A DNA stretch of 64,000 nt from an uncultured Blautia sp. (GTDB lineage Bacteria > Bacillota > Clostridia > Lachnospirales > Lachnospiraceae), in the NCBI GenBank assembly GCA_946557785.1, contig CAMNTH010000009.1:1-64000 (forward strand), given 5' to 3'. Positions 46,563 through 54,933 of this stretch are shown piece by piece. A model generated the notes under the pieces. The model was given only the letters and a program-made list of their open reading frames with translations. It did not search any database and was not told the DNA's origin. The position numbers were made by a program, and so were the translations under genes. Numbering within the stretch: the first letter of the stretch is position 1; each line of letters opens with the position of its first letter.

Positions 46563-49500
46563 TTACTCTGCCGCCTTAGCTGCTTTCTTTTTCTTTAGCA
46601 GATAATGAACAAATACCAGTATTGCAGTACCGCCGATCACTACACCGCCAAGTATATTCACTTTCAGGAAAAGCTTATCCATATTGGAAAGACCACCCAC
46701 CGGATTTTCACTGCCTGCATAAACACCACTGTTTACGATCGTATACATGATATTCTTACATGCTGTACGCATTGCAAGAACCGCTGTTGCGCTCTGGTTT
46801 GTAAACTGATTGGATGCGGAATTTCCATAGCCAAGCATCAGATCATTTCCATTTCTCATGCAGCTTTCAGAAATCATATATCCATAAGATCCATCGTAGT
46901 CACTGATTACCATTCCGCAGAATCCCCATTCGTCACGAAGAACAGTTTGGAGAAGATCTGGGTTTGCACATGCCGGTACACTTCCAAGCCAGTTATAAGA
47001 AGACATACAAGCCATAGCTGTTCCCTCAAATCCCTTCACACAAAGCTCAAATGGTTTCAGATAGATCTCACGCATTGCCTGCTCGGAAACAAAGGTAAGC
47101 AGGAAGGATTCACGATTACATTCCTGATCATTTACTGCGAAGTGTTTGATGTACGGATAGACACCTTTTGTTGCAGCACCGTTTACCTGGTTTGCTGCCA
47201 GATATCCTGCAAGTACACCATCTTCGGAATAGTACTCAAAGTTACGTCCGGAGAATGCAGAACGATGTGTATTCATAGCAGGTCCGTACCAGCCATAGTT
47301 CTGTACATCTGCAAACTCCTGTCCCATAGATTCTCCTGTCTCATAAGCGAGCTGCTTATTCCATGTCTGTGCCAGTAAGACTTCGCAAGGATATGGAGTA
47401 CCATAAGTTTTTGTCACAAAGTTGTTAAGGCCTGCAGGTCCGTCACAGTCAGAAGTAGCGATCTTACCAACAGATTCGATTTCGGCTGTCTGCCATCCTC
47501 CTACGTTGATCATGGTTGCCATGTCTTCAAAGCTTAACTGATCCAACAGATTTTCCCACTTTTCATCCTCATAGTCCACTCCCTTAAGGTCAAAAAGTGT
47601 CAAACCATTGTCTTCTCCCATTGAAGGCATTTCATCATCTGCATTATCATATTTACTGCTGTCATAAATACCAAATGTATTTTCCTCTACTGCCGCACGA
47701 AGTTCATCAGACATTGCATAATCTGTCGGTCTTGCCCAGGAAGCTCCGGCATTTTTGAATCCGTCTGCACGGGAAAGCTCAATGAAATCTCCCCGTGTAT
47801 AATCGTTAAATACATTTGCGGCTGTTATTTCATCTGTAGAACGTCCGTCCCTGCTGTAGTCAATATCTTCATCAACTGTGAATTTCTCTTCTGCAACTAC
47901 GGTGTGAGAATCAGAACGTACAGAAATTGCATACTCACCAGCTTCAAGAATATATCCGCCTCCTGCAATCTTGATCTCACTGGAATCGTAGGACGCCATA
48001 TCTTCTTTTGCTATTTCAAAAGAAAGTGTCTGGGATTTACCAGGCTCCAGAAGTTCCGTTTTCTCAAACTGGATCAGATTTACAGAAGCCTTTTCAATAC
48101 CACCGTTTGTATAAGGCGGTGTATAGTAAATCTCTACAACATCTTTGCCTGCAGAATCCCCTGTATTCTTTACTTCCACATCAAAGGAAACAGTATCGCC
48201 ATTGTCCTTGAAGTTTACCATTGTTTTTTCAAAAGTAGTGTAGCTCAGACCATATCCAAAGGGATACTGCACACTGTTTTCATAGTCGATCAGTCCTTCT
48301 TCTGCGGCTGTCTCATAAAACTTGTATCCAACATAAATGCCCTCTGCATAATTTACAAAAGAAATATTTCCTTTGTAAGAAGCATCTGCTTCCAATGCCT
48401 GTGCTTTCAGGTCATCCACATTATTGTACGGAAGGTTTCCAATATTGTTGATGTAATGTGTGGAAAGCAGATTTTTTACATAAGTATCTGCTGTTTTACC
48501 GGATGGGTTCACAGAACCGTTGAAAATCTTACCCAGTGCTGCAAAGCCGGTTGAACCGCCGCCAGGAGCAAGAAGAACGGATTTAATCTGTTCGTACTCA
48601 TCTACCCAGCCAAGTTCCATTGCATTGTTTGCATTAATAATTACAATTACATTATCAAATTCGGAGCAGACTTTATCTACCATCTGTTCCTCTGTTACGG
48701 AAAGCTCCAGATAATGTTCACCTTCCTCAAAGTCATCATAAGAGCCATTATTTGTATAAGAAGCATTCATATAACGCCAGTTTGCCGGAGCATTGGAAGT
48801 AGCAAGACCCTGGTTATATGTACCTTTAATTACAGCGTTCATATCAGTGGGAAGGTCCGCGCCCTCACCGCCCGGACGTCCGATCACAATCACTGCTGTA
48901 TCAGAAAAACCTTTTGCTTCGTTCATCAGTTCATCTGTATAATGGGTCATGTTCGGCTCCGGCAGAGACCAATCCTGTGCAGACATGGAAATAGACGGAC
49001 GCTGATCATAATAATCTGTGTACATTTTTGAAAGTGTTTCATTAGTTTTATAGCCAGCATCCTTAAGAGACTGTAAAATACCAACTGCACCTTCAGAATG
49101 GGAACCGGCGGAACCTGTTCCTCCAAATATGGGATTCGTGGAGTCCCATCCAAATACATTCAGACTTGTCACATCGGAAGACAGAGGAAGAAGTCCTTCG
49201 TTTTTTACCAGAGTGATACCTTCTTCTCCGATTTTCTTGATTGTTTCTTTGCTGTTTGCAATCGTTTCTTCAGAAAATTCTGCTTTTGAAGCATTCAGGA
49301 AGCCAGATACATTTGAGTACATTGGACCATAGCAAATAGAATTTACAATGATCAGAACGGCTAATAGGAATGCCATTAGAGCTTCCACCCGGATCACATG
49401 GCGGAATCCTTTTTTTGCAAAGTGAGCAAGAACCATAACGGCAACCAACACAACGGCCGCACCTATAATTCCATAGATGTAGCCTTCAAGCTGCGTAAGA

Positions 49501-49577
49501 TAAGAGAGCAGGTCTGCTTCACTAACACCAAGGCTGTACATAAACGGCCCCAGAAGTTTTATCAATAAATCAACCAT
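46563..49577 (-). CDS. Membrane-anchored GH3 glycosidase with reversed domain order
   Basis: 1004 residues from the ATG at 49577 (GAGGAG upstream). Two membrane helices near residues 30-85 (YGIIGAAVVLVAVMVLAHFA; LMAFLLAVLIIVNSICYGPM) precede the GH3_C domain (EEGITLVKNEGLLPL, FGGTGSAGSH), a fibronectin-III-like domain (VSFDVEVKNTGDSAGKDVVE), then the catalytic GH3_N domain (TSDCDGPAGLN, GRNFEYYSEDG, KHFAVNDQE, nucleophile Asp in GMVISDYDGSYG), and a last helix near the C-terminus with a KKKKAAKAAE tail. The order GH3_C-Fn3-GH3_N is reversed relative to most GH3. The catalytic part should face outside. It probably trims oligosaccharides at the surface. Confidence 0.92.
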   Translation of the reverse strand: MVDLLIKLLGPFMYSLGVSEADLLSYLTQLEGYIYGIIGAAVVLVAVMVLAHFAKKGFRHVIRVEALMAFLLAVLIIVNSICYGPMYSNVSGFLNASKAEFSEETIANSKETIKKIGEEGITLVKNEGLLPLSSDVTSLNVFGWDSTNPIFGGTGSAGSHSEGAVGILQSLKDAGYKTNETLSKMYTDYYDQRPSISMSAQDWSLPEPNMTHYTDELMNEAKGFSDTAVIVIGRPGGEGADLPTDMNAVIKGTYNQGLATSNAPANWRYMNASYTNNGSYDDFEEGEHYLELSVTEEQMVDKVCSEFDNVIVIINANNAMELGWVDEYEQIKSVLLAPGGGSTGFAALGKIFNGSVNPSGKTADTYVKNLLSTHYINNIGNLPYNNVDDLKAQALEADASYKGNISFVNYAEGIYVGYKFYETAAEEGLIDYENSVQYPFGYGLSYTTFEKTMVNFKDNGDTVSFDVEVKNTGDSAGKDVVEIYYTPPYTNGGIEKASVNLIQFEKTELLEPGKSQTLSFEIAKEDMASYDSSEIKIAGGGYILEAGEYAISVRSDSHTVVAEEKFTVDEDIDYSRDGRSTDEITAANVFNDYTRGDFIELSRADGFKNAGASWARPTDYAMSDELRAAVEENTFGIYDSSKYDNADDEMPSMGEDNGLTLFDLKGVDYEDEKWENLLDQLSFEDMATMINVGGWQTAEIESVGKIATSDCDGPAGLNNFVTKTYGTPYPCEVLLAQTWNKQLAYETGESMGQEFADVQNYGWYGPAMNTHRSAFSGRNFEYYSEDGVLAGYLAANQVNGAATKGVYPYIKHFAVNDQECNRESFLLTFVSEQAMREIYLKPFELCVKGFEGTAMACMSSYNWLGSVPACANPDLLQTVLRDEWGFCGMVISDYDGSYGYMISESCMRNGNDLMLGYGNSASNQFTNQSATAVLAMRTACKNIMYTIVNSGVYAGSENPVGGLSNMDKLFLKVNILGGVVIGGTAILVFVHYLLKKKKAAKAAE

Positions 49578-49607
49578 TTTTCTTTTCTCCTCTTTTCTAT
49601 CATTCAA

Positions 49608-49634
49608 ATAACTGTTCTATACTTTCACAGTTAT
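49608..49634. promoter_or_regulatory. Inverted repeat in the membrane-GH3 promoter region
   Basis: ATAACTGT (49608-49615) and ACAGTTAT (49627-49634) with an 11-base spacer that includes a TATAGA-type -10 on the minus strand. A candidate operator; no regulator is assigned. Confidence 0.45.
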
Positions 49635-49677
49635 AGTTCACAAGAAACCAAGCGGCTATCTCCTATAAGCTCAGAAA

Positions 49678-49735
49678 CCCGGCAAAGATTTCTCTCTGCC
49701 GAGCCATATACTGAGCATTGACCAAGGCTTAGCTC
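49678..49735 (-). terminator. Stem-loops after the repeat-bearing GH3 gene
   Basis: TGAGC/GCTCA (49712-49735) and CGGCA/TGCCG (49680-49701) follow the GH3 stop; the second is trailed by a short GGTTTCT on the minus strand. Weak T-tract, so perhaps partial termination. Confidence 0.45.
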
Positions 49736-49740
49736 AATAA

Positions 49741-52485
49741 TTATTTGTTTGCTTCTGCATATGCAGCATAGTCAAAGTTCTGAACTTTGGTAAGTGGTTC
49801 AGCAGTATATTTCGCTGTACGCTCATCATCAATCTTACCGGACCAATTAAGTCCAAATGCAAAATCATAAGTATTCCCTGACGCATCTGAGTAGCATTCC
49901 ATATCACGCGGAACATCTTCTAACTGAGCTTCCACAGCTTCCATAGATACAGGCTGCTGGAATACAAGAAGTCCGCTCGGCTCTGTCTGTCCCATGATTA
50001 CTTCTGCAACAACATCTTCACGCTGCATATTGTAATTTACAAGGATAACATCTGCCAAAGGTTCTACTTCGTCCCAAACCATGCCGCGCTCCATCTTCAT
50101 GGATACGATTACCGGAACATCGCCAGCAGCTTCTGCTGCATACTGAAGGGCTTCCAAATCACCATAGTTTGAAGTTTCATGGGCTGCTACGCCTTTGTAG
50201 GAACGGTTCTCTTTCGTTCCGTCTTCCAGAACTTTACCGCTGATGGATACTTCCCGTGCTGTCTCAGCCACATATTCACCATACTGCAGATTTGCCGGAT
50301 ACCAAACCTGTTCAATTCCCTCAGCAACCGGTTCTCCACCGAATGCGCCTGTCATAAGGGCTTCATAAGAAGGCGTATATGCTCCGCTTATACCAACCAG
50401 CACATAGTCACAGGCTGCGATTTCCTCTGCTGCTGCACGTGTCAGATCATCTTTTGTATAAGCCGCATTTCCTTCAGCATCTGCTTCCCCTGTAGGATCG
50501 CCAAGAGTGTCTGTTACAACATTGAAGTATTTTCCAAGTTTCTCAAGATCCATACCTGGTGTCCAGCTTGGAGTTCCTTCAGAAATGCCGCTCATCCATG
50601 TAGCGCTGAAGCCTGTGTTATATACATATGGTACATATACGGTTGGTTTTTCAGAAACTGCACCATCTGCGCTGATTGTTCCATCATTTTTAATCATAAC
50701 AACTGACTGTCTCTGTGTATCCATAGCATATTCTTTTGCAGAATCACTTGCCACAACGGAACCAGCGTAAGCAGAATCACTGTATGGCTGTTCGAACATC
50801 TCAAGATTCATCATAGTTCCAACAAATTTTTCCGCTGCAGTTCTCATAATTTCGTCTGCTTTTTCCTGTCCATCACGTTCTACAAGAACACCGTAAGCAG
50901 CTTTTGCAATATCAATATCGCTGTAACCGCCAAGAAGATTTGCACCAGCCTCCCAGCTTGCAGCAATACGATCCGGTTCTTCGAGAGATTCTGCTCCCCA
51001 AACGCCTGCAAACTGATATACACCCCAGTCAGTAATCTTCAGTCCGTCAAATCCGCTTTCCTCCAGCATATTGTTCAAATATGGATTGTAAGCACCTGCC
51101 CACTCACCACCGATAGGATTACCTTCGCCATCAACATCAATTGCATACTGAGTCATGATTCCGGAAGTACCAGTTTTTCCCGGCAGATTGAATACACCAT
51201 CAAAATAAGTAATCAGATGTGCTTCCAGGTTATTTCCAGGGAAGACTCCATAACGTCCGCCGTTTGCATGGTCATCACGTCCGCCCTCTGTAGAACCTGC
51301 ACCTGCAAAATGTTTGGTAAAGCAGTAAACAGATTCATTTCCCCATCCAAGATCTTCACCGTTTTCATCATAAGTCGACTGCATACCATTTACATAAGCT
51401 GTTGCAATATCCAGTGTAAGCTGTGGATCCTCACCATAAGTACCTCCTGCACGGGACATGATGGGAGAAGCAATATCAACCTGAGGTCCAAGAAGTGCAG
51501 ATACACCTGCTGCACGATACTGTTTTGCTGTTTCCTGGCCGATTTCAGCAGCCAGTTCCGGCTTCATAGTGGAAGCCAGGGAAAGTGTCTCGATCAGCCC
51601 AGAAATATTAGCCGGGTCGATAGAGATCATAGCTGGAATACCATAGAAGCTCTTCTCAGCTACTTCCTGGATCGCATTTGCCCATTTAGCATGAGCTGCG
51701 CCGCCTTCAGAAATCTTACGGGTAACACCGCCGCGTCCGCCCTGCATCAGATATGTATAAGAACCATCATCTTCTGCCAGTGGATCTGTTGTGAAATCTC
51801 CCCATCCACCATGTGTCAAAACTGCTGCGATTTCTTCGCCCTGCATCTGAGCTGCAAGGTCTTTCGCACGCTCTTCTGTAGAAAGTCTCCAATCTTCATA
51901 TACATCCAGTTCTCCGTTCTGGTTCATGTCCTTGAATGCATATCCGTCTGCTTCAAGAAGTTTCACACCGGATGTCTGTGACAGCCCAAGTGTATCTCCC
52001 CCTTCATTCTCAACCTTGATCCAGTTGTCATCTGTAACAGTTATCGTATATTTTGCATCTGCACTTGGAACAATTCCTCCAATGACATCTTCAACAGCAG
52101 CCTCTGCCTGTTTATATGGATCGTCTGCATTTGCCGCCTGTTTGTATGGATCATCTGTGGCTGTTTCTGCCTGTTTGTACGGATCGTCTGCGTTTTCTGC
52201 CTGTTTGTACGGATCATCTGCATCTGCCGCCTGTTTGTACGGATCATCTGCATCTGCCGCCTGTTTGTACGGATCATCTGCATCTGCTGCCTGCTTGTAC
52301 GGATCATCTGCTGCCTGCTTGTATGGATCATCTGTGGCTGCTTCTGCCTGTTTGTACGGGTCATCTGTGGCTGCTTCTGCCTGTTTGTACGGGTCATCCG
52401 CAGCTGCAGCCGGAGCAGCAGCTCCGCCGGCTGTTAAACTCAAAGTCAGCATTAACGCCATTAAACGTTTTGTTCTCTGCTTCAT
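49741..52485 (-). CDS. Secreted GH3 glycosidase with ten N-terminal DDPYKQA repeats
   Basis: 914 residues from the ATG at 52485 (GGAGGACAAGAT upstream). A signal peptide (MKQRTKRLMALMLTLSLTAG, cut near PAAAA) is followed at once by ten DDPYKQA units (residues 30-130). A beta-rich segment and an EF-hand-like DMNQNGELDVYED loop follow, then the GH3_N domain (GGRGGVTRKI, KHFAGAGSTEGG, nucleophile Asp in LKITDWGVYQ) and GH3_C (SVVMIKNDGTISADG, VLVGISGAYTP). No membrane or sortase anchor is seen at the C-terminus. It likely acts on beta-glucans outside the cell. It is divergent from the LytTR regulator gene. Confidence 0.9.
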   Translation of the reverse strand: MKQRTKRLMALMLTLSLTAGGAAAPAAAADDPYKQAEAATDDPYKQAEAATDDPYKQAADDPYKQAADADDPYKQAADADDPYKQAADADDPYKQAENADDPYKQAETATDDPYKQAANADDPYKQAEAAVEDVIGGIVPSADAKYTITVTDDNWIKVENEGGDTLGLSQTSGVKLLEADGYAFKDMNQNGELDVYEDWRLSTEERAKDLAAQMQGEEIAAVLTHGGWGDFTTDPLAEDDGSYTYLMQGGRGGVTRKISEGGAAHAKWANAIQEVAEKSFYGIPAMISIDPANISGLIETLSLASTMKPELAAEIGQETAKQYRAAGVSALLGPQVDIASPIMSRAGGTYGEDPQLTLDIATAYVNGMQSTYDENGEDLGWGNESVYCFTKHFAGAGSTEGGRDDHANGGRYGVFPGNNLEAHLITYFDGVFNLPGKTGTSGIMTQYAIDVDGEGNPIGGEWAGAYNPYLNNMLEESGFDGLKITDWGVYQFAGVWGAESLEEPDRIAASWEAGANLLGGYSDIDIAKAAYGVLVERDGQEKADEIMRTAAEKFVGTMMNLEMFEQPYSDSAYAGSVVASDSAKEYAMDTQRQSVVMIKNDGTISADGAVSEKPTVYVPYVYNTGFSATWMSGISEGTPSWTPGMDLEKLGKYFNVVTDTLGDPTGEADAEGNAAYTKDDLTRAAAEEIAACDYVLVGISGAYTPSYEALMTGAFGGEPVAEGIEQVWYPANLQYGEYVAETAREVSISGKVLEDGTKENRSYKGVAAHETSNYGDLEALQYAAEAAGDVPVIVSMKMERGMVWDEVEPLADVILVNYNMQREDVVAEVIMGQTEPSGLLVFQQPVSMEAVEAQLEDVPRDMECYSDASGNTYDFAFGLNWSGKIDDERTAKYTAEPLTKVQNFDYAAYAEANK
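52096..52398 (-). repeat. Tandem repeat encoding ten DDPYKQA units
   Basis: Units of 24, 30 or 33 bases. Residue tails vary (EAAT, EAAT, A, ADA three times, ENA, ETAT, ANA, EAA) while DDPYKQA is invariant in all ten. The three ADA units are nearly identical at DNA level, which suggests recent duplication. Confidence 0.95.
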
Positions 52486-52536
52486 ATCTTGTCCTCCTTT
52501 TCCTATGCACAAGAACTGGCTTCTTGCTTTGACAAG

Positions 52537-52567
52537 AATATATCACAAACCCTTTTGTATATGTCAA
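52537..52567 (-). promoter_or_regulatory. Probable promoter of the repeat-bearing GH3 gene
   Basis: TTGACA (52567-52562) and TATATT (52542-52537) with a 19-base spacer, longer than ideal; an alternative -10 one base earlier is possible. Confidence 0.55.
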
Positions 52568-52634
52568 AATCTGCATAAATTGTTGTTTTTTTGCATTAAC
52601 TGTCATCCATATCTATGTATATAGGAAAGTTTTT

Positions 52635-52657
52635 GTATAAAACATACAGTTTTATAC
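52635..52657. promoter_or_regulatory. 23-bp inverted repeat, candidate operator
   Basis: GTATAAAAC-ATACA-GTTTTATAC, perfect 9-bp arms, midway between the divergent GH3 and LytTR genes (70 to 80 bases from either promoter). Confidence 0.6.
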
Positions 52658-52689
52658 CTCAGTAATTTATATATTATGTTTAAAAGTAC

Positions 52690-52719
52690 TTGCATAATCC
52701 CCTTAAACTATACTATAAT
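52690..52719 (+). promoter_or_regulatory. Promoter of the LytTR regulator gene
   Basis: TTGCAT (52690-52695), 18 bases, TATAAT (52714-52719). Confidence 0.75.
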
Positions 52720-52779
52720 AAGGAAAATTGAAACAAAAGCGGATCAACACCAAAAGCAACGGCCAAAAGGAGCGGAACC

Positions 52780-53484
52780 ATGATCAGGATAGCAATCGTG
52801 GAAGACGAGAAAGCGTATGTCAACCAGTTTACACAATATCTGCAGGAATATCAAAAGACCATAAATGAAGAAATTGACATCACCGTATACCACGATGGTG
52901 ATGAAATCACTTCTAAATACAAACCACAATATGACATCATATTAATGGATATAGAAATGAAGTTTATCAGTGGAATGTCTGCAGCAGAAGAGATCCGCAA
53001 TGTAGATTCCAAGGTAATCATTATCTTCATTACATACATGGCACAATATGCCATTCAAGGTTATAAAGTAGGCGCACTGGACTATATATTGAAACCAGTC
53101 TCCTATTTTTCATTCAGTAAACACATTGGAGATGCCATTGCACGTATTAAAAAACGAAGCAGTACCTATATAACCATTCCGGTAAAAGGAGGGATTCTGC
53201 GTCTGGATGTTTCTGATATTTATTACATAGAAAGTCAGGGACATAATCTGTTCTATCACACAAGCAGCGGAGTACACCTCTCTTCCGGTACAATGAACGC
53301 AGCTGAGCAGCAGCTGAATAACTATGGCTTTTCAAGAGGAAATAAAAGCTATTTGATCAATCTCGCTCACGTAGATGGTATTCAGGATAAATGTGCACAG
53401 GTAAAGGGGGAGTTACTCCAGTTAAGCCGTCCAAGACATAATGCATTTCTGCAGGATCTTACAAACTACTGGGGTGAGAACTAA
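52780..53484 (+). CDS. LytTR-family response regulator (AgrA-like)
   Basis: 234 residues. Receiver domain residues 1-120 with the acidic pair in IAIVEDEKAY, phospho-acceptor Asp in IILMDIEM, and Lys in DYILKPV. LytTR DNA-binding domain residues 135-230 (ITIPVKGGILRLDVSDIYYIE, FSRGNKSYLINLAHVDGI). It is divergent from the repeat-bearing GH3 gene and convergent with a GHKL kinase gene, its probable partner. The likely role is control of the neighbouring glycosidase genes. Confidence 0.93.
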   Translation: MIRIAIVEDEKAYVNQFTQYLQEYQKTINEEIDITVYHDGDEITSKYKPQYDIILMDIEMKFISGMSAAEEIRNVDSKVIIIFITYMAQYAIQGYKVGALDYILKPVSYFSFSKHIGDAIARIKKRSSTYITIPVKGGILRLDVSDIYYIESQGHNLFYHTSSGVHLSSGTMNAAEQQLNNYGFSRGNKSYLINLAHVDGIQDKCAQVKGELLQLSRPRHNAFLQDLTNYWGEN

Positions 53485-53512
53485 AAAAGGTGCTGCCAAG
53501 ACCAACAGCACC
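53483..53512 (-). terminator. Terminator of the GH5-kinase operon
   Basis: GGTGCTG (53489-53495) / CAGCACC (53506-53512); on the minus strand the stem is followed by TTTTTTAG, about 50 bases past the kinase stop. It overlaps the end of the convergent regulator gene. Confidence 0.78.
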
Positions 53513-53561
53513 CATAAGAATCAAATTTAATTATAGAATGTTCCCGGACAGCCAGAGTTTC

Positions 53562-54887
53562 TCATACTCCTAACAACACTTTCACCTTAAACCACCCCTC
53601 AAAGGAGGTGATCCTCATGGCACCTCCATATTTTTCTGCTACTTTCTGAATGGATTTCAGGCCGAAACCATGACGGATTTTATCCCCCTTGGTAGTATTG
53701 GGAAGTGCTCTGCTCTTCTCAATTTCCACTATATTTTCGCTGTAATTTTCACATTCAATAATAATAAACTGTTTATGCCGTCTGACTGACAAATTAATCA
53801 GACGCTTGTCTTCACTCTTCACCTGCTGAGTTGCCTCAATAGCATTATCGAGAATGTTTCCAAACAGCGAACACAAGTCTTTTACGTGAATGCCTGACAA
53901 AACATCCCCCTCAATCATTGCCTGGAGTGTGATTCCTCGTTTCTGGCATTGCAAACTCTTTGTGGTAAGAATCACATCCAGGACCTGATTTCCAGTATTC
54001 ATGAAGGACTCCTGAACCGCAATTGCCCGTTCCATATCCCAAAGCACCTCTTTACGTTTTTCAGGATCTTCCTCTCCTTTAAGTACCGCAAGATAATGCT
54101 TCATATCGTGCATCTCCTTGCGCAGAATTTCAGAATTTTCAATTGCCAATCTGTACTGTTCATATTGTTTTTTAAACAGACGGTTTATTTCATCGTTTTC
54201 CATTGAAACTGCAAGCTCGTTTCTTCGTCCCATCTGGGTCATGAGCATCAGCATCCCGCTAAAGTCCACCAAGGTTCTGACATAAAGCAGGCTTCCCTGG
54301 GCAGAAAACGGAGTTCTTGTCCACACGAAGCTGATATTTCCCATAGCAAAAGCCCCCATTCCTGTCAGAAGAACCGAAATCAATTCATGTCCATTTATAT
54401 TCAATGGAATATCCTTATGAATATTTTTGCTTTCTACACGATAATAAAAACCATACACAACTGCATAAGTCAGTACCATCATTGCAGCTGAAAACAAAAA
54501 TGTATCTTTTCCGGATATGCTGCTAAACCAAACATAAAGCTGTCGATAGACTGAAGCTGCAAACTCTGCCAAAACAAATGCATGTACAGTTATCACACCA
54601 CAGTCCATAGGCATGATATCCAGAACCATATAAAGTGAAAGATACATAAGTGCCAAAGCTCCCATCATCATGGGAATCCAGAAAACAATTGGGAGTAAAC
54701 CTGCCGCAAGCTGAAATAAGATTATCATTACTGCAGAAATAATACAATAAGCTACGTATGTTTTTCGGTCAATTCTCCTCCTGCAAATATTAAAATATAC
54801 AAAAATTGCCATCCATTCAGCAATTGCCGTAAACAATCTGGGCGTATCCAGAATCGCCTCCGGAAATAAAAAAGTATTATGAACCAT
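53562..54887 (-). CDS. GHKL sensor histidine kinase (AgrC-like)
   Basis: 441 residues from the ATG at 54887, chosen for GAGGGTGG upstream; a longer frame reaches 54926 without one. About six to seven N-terminal membrane helices (to residue ~215), then a coiled linker, the dimerisation/phospho-acceptor helix EMHDMKHYLAVLKGE, and a GHKL ATPase with N-box LFGNILDNAIEATQQ and G-box HGFGLKSIQKVAEKYGG. It begins 46 bases after the GH5 cellulase gene in the same direction, so cellulase and sensor are probably cotranscribed. No agrB/agrD peptide genes are seen, so the signal need not be a peptide. Confidence 0.9.
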   Translation of the reverse strand: MVHNTFLFPEAILDTPRLFTAIAEWMAIFVYFNICRRRIDRKTYVAYCIISAVMIILFQLAAGLLPIVFWIPMMMGALALMYLSLYMVLDIMPMDCGVITVHAFVLAEFAASVYRQLYVWFSSISGKDTFLFSAAMMVLTYAVVYGFYYRVESKNIHKDIPLNINGHELISVLLTGMGAFAMGNISFVWTRTPFSAQGSLLYVRTLVDFSGMLMLMTQMGRRNELAVSMENDEINRLFKKQYEQYRLAIENSEILRKEMHDMKHYLAVLKGEEDPEKRKEVLWDMERAIAVQESFMNTGNQVLDVILTTKSLQCQKRGITLQAMIEGDVLSGIHVKDLCSLFGNILDNAIEATQQVKSEDKRLINLSVRRHKQFIIIECENYSENIVEIEKSRALPNTTKGDKIRHGFGLKSIQKVAEKYGGAMRITSFEGWFKVKVLLGV

Positions 54888-54933
54888 AGTACCACCCTCA
54901 CAAAATATACATTCTGTTTTTTCCATAACACTA

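Noticed and set aside
52096-52398. DDPYKQA repeat DNA as a CRISPR or non-coding satellite
   Set aside because: Every unit length is a multiple of three and the frame is open into a GH3 enzyme with a signal peptide.
53562-54887. A complete agr quorum-sensing system
   Set aside because: Although kinase and regulator are AgrC/AgrA-like, no agrB protease or agrD peptide gene is present in the neighbourhood.
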